This document shows positions 61,994 to 64,000 of a stretch of DNA of 64,000 nt, piece after piece. The DNA comes from Paenibacillus pinihumi DSM 23905 = JCM 16419. Lineage in GTDB: Bacteria > Bacillota > Bacilli > Paenibacillales > Paenibacillaceae. Location: positions 1 through 64,000 of the forward strand of contig NZ_AULX01000012.1 in the NCBI RefSeq assembly GCF_000422505.1, written 5' to 3'. How positions within the stretch are numbered: the stretch's first letter is position 1; each line of letters begins with the position of its first letter. The notes under the pieces were generated by a model. It was not told the origin of the DNA and did not search any database. It saw nothing but the letters and a program-made list of their open reading frames with translations. The translations under genes were made by a program, and so were the position numbers.

Positions 61994-63003
61994 GCAAAAT
62001 GGGGTATTTAAAAGAAAAATTGTTGTTTCTCATTATAAATAGTATAGCAGCCTTTGCTCTGTCGTCATTCCTTTATTTTATGGGCGTACAGAGCTATTTT
62101 ATTTTATATACCTTGTGTGTATGGTTTTTTCCTGTTTTATACTTATTGATTTATGACTATATAAGAAGAAGTCAATATTATAACCACTTGCTCGGCAGTT
62201 TATATGATTTAGACAAGAAATATTTATTAAGTGAAATCATAAATAAGCCGGATTTTGTTGACGGCAAGGTGCTTCACGAAATTATAACGGCTACAAACAG
62301 GGACATGCATGAACATATAAAAGAATACAGTAAGAAGGAAAGGGAATATAGAGAATATATTGAGGCCTGGGTACATGAAATTAAGACTCCGATTGCGTCA
62401 GGCAAGCTTATTATTGAAAATAATAAAAATGAAGTAACGAAAAAGATTGAAGAGGAATTCAATAAAGTTGAAGAGCATGTGGAACAGGTTTTATATTATG
62501 CACGAAGCTCGAATACCTCGGAAGATTACATTATAAAGAAATTTTGTTTAATGGATTCTGTTAAAAATGTGGTAAGGAAAAACTCAAAATCCTTTATCTA
62601 CAGAAAAATCAAGTTAAACTTGGGTGATTTACATTATCATATTTATAATGATGCAAAATGGGTTGAATTTATCATCAATCAAGTCGTAGCCAATGCGATT
62701 AAATATGCTAAGGAAGAAGAGGCGCAAGTCAGTCTTTATGCTGAAAGAAATCAAGAGAATATTACCTTGATCATCGAAGATAATGGGGTAGGGATTTCAA
62801 AAACGGACCTGAATAAAATCTTTAACAAAGGTTTTACCGGAGAAAATGGCAGGATATTTGGAAAGTCTACAGGGATGGGGCTGTATATCTGCCATAAACT
62901 TGCTGAAAAATTAGGCCTGGGAATGAACGCCGTGTCCGATAAGGGAGCAGGAACTAAAATAAGTATCATTTTTCCTGTGGGGAATTTTTCAACTATGGAT
63001 TAG
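61990..63003 (+). CDS. Intramembrane-sensing histidine kinase, BceS type
   Basis: A 337-residue kinase with two closely spaced helices (about 9-30 and 34-55) and no extracellular domain, the mark of BceS-like kinases that depend on the ABC transporter for sensing. The H-box is EAWVHEIKTPIASGKL (phospho-His in WVHEIKTP). The ATPase part has NQVVANAIKYAKE (N-box), IEDNGVGISKTDLNKIFNKGF (G1) and GKSTGMGLYICHKLAEKLG (G2). It starts within the regulator's stop (ATGA). Such systems detect wall-targeting peptide antibiotics. Confidence 0.92.
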   Translation: MSKMGYLKEKLLFLIINSIAAFALSSFLYFMGVQSYFILYTLCVWFFPVLYLLIYDYIRRSQYYNHLLGSLYDLDKKYLLSEIINKPDFVDGKVLHEIITATNRDMHEHIKEYSKKEREYREYIEAWVHEIKTPIASGKLIIENNKNEVTKKIEEEFNKVEEHVEQVLYYARSSNTSEDYIIKKFCLMDSVKNVVRKNSKSFIYRKIKLNLGDLHYHIYNDAKWVEFIINQVVANAIKYAKEEEAQVSLYAERNQENITLIIEDNGVGISKTDLNKIFNKGFTGENGRIFGKSTGMGLYICHKLAEKLGLGMNAVSDKGAGTKISIIFPVGNFSTMD

Positions 63004-63022
63004 GATGGATAAATGTTAGGTT

Positions 63023-63067
63023 AGAGTCTGGAGAGTATGCCACATGCTTTCCCTGGACTCTTTTTTT
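63023..63067 (+). terminator. Terminator after the BceS-type gene
   Basis: GAGTC (63024-63028) with GAGAGTATG pairs with CATGCTTTC and GACTC (63056-63060), allowing G-T pairs, followed by TTTTTTT. Confidence 0.75.
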
Positions 63068-63083
63068 ATTTGAACCTTTTTTC

Positions 63084-63173
63084 TATATAAGTTGAACGAA
63101 TGAATGTCCTGCAGGGCCGACGTGTGATTCGATCGCTGGCTATCGACGTTTATTCTGTCCATCAACTTATATA
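63084..63173. repeat. Long hairpin element between BceS and BceA genes
   Basis: TATATAAGTTGA (63084-63095) and TCAACTTATATA (63162-63173) are perfect 12-bp inverted arms. Inside, GAATGAATGTC pairs with GACGTTTATTC by Watson-Crick and two G-T pairs. The hairpin spans about 90 bases. It could be a small palindromic mobile element (MITE-like) or a regulatory RNA structure. Confidence 0.55.
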
Positions 63174-63192
63174 TCTTTCAAAATTGAAAGAT
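63173..63192. promoter_or_regulatory. Candidate BceR operator before the ABC transporter gene
   Basis: ATCTTTCAA and TTGAAAGAT are perfect 9-bp arms separated by AA. It lies 118 bases before the ATPase start, as expected for a response-regulator target, and touches the end of the hairpin element. Confidence 0.5.
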
Positions 63193-63310
63193 TAAAGTCA
63201 TGCACTTCAATATGACGTATTACCCTGCGAGCTTACAATAAGCCTGTGAAGTACATGAAAACAATCATAAATAAAATACTCACATATTACTAATATCGCA
63301 GGAGGAAAAA

Positions 63311-64000
63311 ATGGAACCTATTTTAAAGGTTGAGAATGTAGAAAAGTATTACGGAAAGAAGGGAACGATATCTAAAGCTGTTGACAATATCAGTTTTGAG
63401 GTTGAAAAAGGTGACTTTATAGGAGTAATGGGTCCTTCAGGAAGCGGGAAAACAACGTTGCTTAATTGTATTTCCACTATAGATCATGTTTCAACCGGAA
63501 GTATTGTCATAAATGGCAAGGATATAACCAGAATGAAAGCTGACGCATTGGACGCCTTTAGAAGGGAGGAGCTTGGCTTTATATTTCAGGATTTTAATCT
63601 GCTGGATACCCTTACTGCTTACGAAAATATAGCCGTGGCTTTAACGATTCAAAAAAGAAAGCTTGCAGAGATAAAGACATTAGTAGAAACCGTAGCGAAA
63701 AAGCTGGAGATCACGGGAGTTTTGAATAAATTTCCTTATGAGATGTCCGGAGGACAAAAGCAGAGAGTAGCCGCGGCTAGAGCGATCATCACTGAACCAT
63801 CGTTAATCTTGGCGGATGAACCCACTGGTGCTTTGGATTCAAAATCGGCAAGGATGCTCTTGGAATCCTTTGAAAAGTTAAATAAAGAAATGAGAGCGAC
63901 TATTTTAATGGTGACACATGATGCCTTTACTGCGAGTTATGCCGAAAGAATCCTATTTATTAAGGATGGAAAGATTTTTAATGAGTTGTTAAGAGGAGAA
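63311..64000 (+). CDS. ABC transporter ATP-binding protein, BceA type (3' end outside window)
   Basis: The frame is open from ATG 63311 to the window end (230 codons). Walker A is GVMGPSGSGKTTLLNCIS, Q-loop FIFQDFNLLDTLTAYENIAV, signature MSGGQKQRVAAARAI, Walker B SLILADEPTGALDSKSA and the H-loop LMVTHDAF. This is the MacB/BceA subgroup that pairs with a large FtsX-type permease, expected downstream. GGAGG lies six bases before the ATG. With the kinase and regulator upstream it forms a peptide-antibiotic detoxification module. Confidence 0.93.
   Translation, partial: MEPILKVENVEKYYGKKGTISKAVDNISFEVEKGDFIGVMGPSGSGKTTLLNCISTIDHVSTGSIVINGKDITRMKADALDAFRREELGFIFQDFNLLDTLTAYENIAVALTIQKRKLAEIKTLVETVAKKLEITGVLNKFPYEMSGGQKQRVAAARAIITEPSLILADEPTGALDSKSARMLLESFEKLNKEMRATILMVTHDAFTASYAERILFIKDGKIFNELLRGE

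Noticed and set aside
1-64000. CRISPR arrays, tRNA or rRNA genes, T-box leaders, phage genes.
   Set aside because: No repeat-spacer arrays, cloverleaf or T-box signatures (GGTGG with ACCGCG) or structural phage genes were recognised by reading; a covariance-model scan would be needed to exclude small RNAs.

Overview
The window looks like a chromosomal segment of a Gram-positive, low-to-mid GC endospore-former of the Paenibacillus type. The reasons are: two large secreted proteins ending in S-layer homology (SLH) repeats, strong AAGGAGG-type ribosome binding sites, a guanine-class riboswitch before xpt-pbuX, a BceRSA-type module, an MhqR-like quinone-response cassette, and many AraC/MerR/MarR/LysR regulators. 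No rRNA, tRNA or CRISPR array was seen. This placement is inferred from gene content only.

Layout. 1-260: tail of an IS110 transposase. 0.4-5.5 kb: alpha-glucoside-type sugar ABC operon (two permeases and a lipoprotein, no ATPase) with its LacI regulator; the same 14-bp palindrome lies before both. 5.7-8.5 kb: DUF1284 protein, then riboswitch-xpt-pbuX. 8.6-9.9 kb: broken RHS tip with a small membrane protein, AT-rich and probably acquired. 10-13.5 kb: AraC regulator, a translationally coupled MerR / unknown / ClpP operon behind three 19-bp iterons, and an AlkD-type glycosylase. 13.6-18.4 kb: two MFS efflux genes with regulators, and a universal stress protein. 18.5-21.6 kb: MarR (MhqR-like) with nitroreductase, dioxygenase and esterase, both transcription units carrying the same operator over the -10. 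21.8-26.3 kb: Fur-box sucrase/ferredoxin-like protein, BlaI and an unusual BlaR1 homologue, and an APH-family kinase. 26.5-32.3 kb: sugar alcohol dehydrogenase, pepT, threonine synthase, uracil permease. 32.4-35.6 kb: AT-rich island with PadR, a membrane partner and a secreted protein.

35.6-43 kb: secreted GATase-like protein, a 21-residue peptide gene, RidA, an MTA/SAH-deaminase-type amidohydrolase, a MerR-methyltransferase fusion, LysR, and branched-chain aminotransferase. 43-50 kb: UvrD-type helicase, a 43-residue membrane protein on the other strand, and a 1405-residue SLH protein. 50-54 kb: deoC-cdd-deoB-pdp nucleoside catabolism operon. 54-60 kb: a 1478-residue SLH protein with nine FIVAR repeats, followed by a receiver-wHTH-BTAD regulator. 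60-64 kb: methyltransferase, then BceR, BceS and the start of a BceA ATPase running off the window, with a long hairpin element between BceS and BceA.

The genes fall into small regulator-plus-target modules. Those most worth following up are the MerR/unknown/ClpP cassette with iterons, the BlaR1 homologue whose sensor is replaced by a degenerate M23 domain plus DUF4825, the promoter-driven 21-residue peptide, and the zinc-ribbon reading frame directly after the esterase stop codon.
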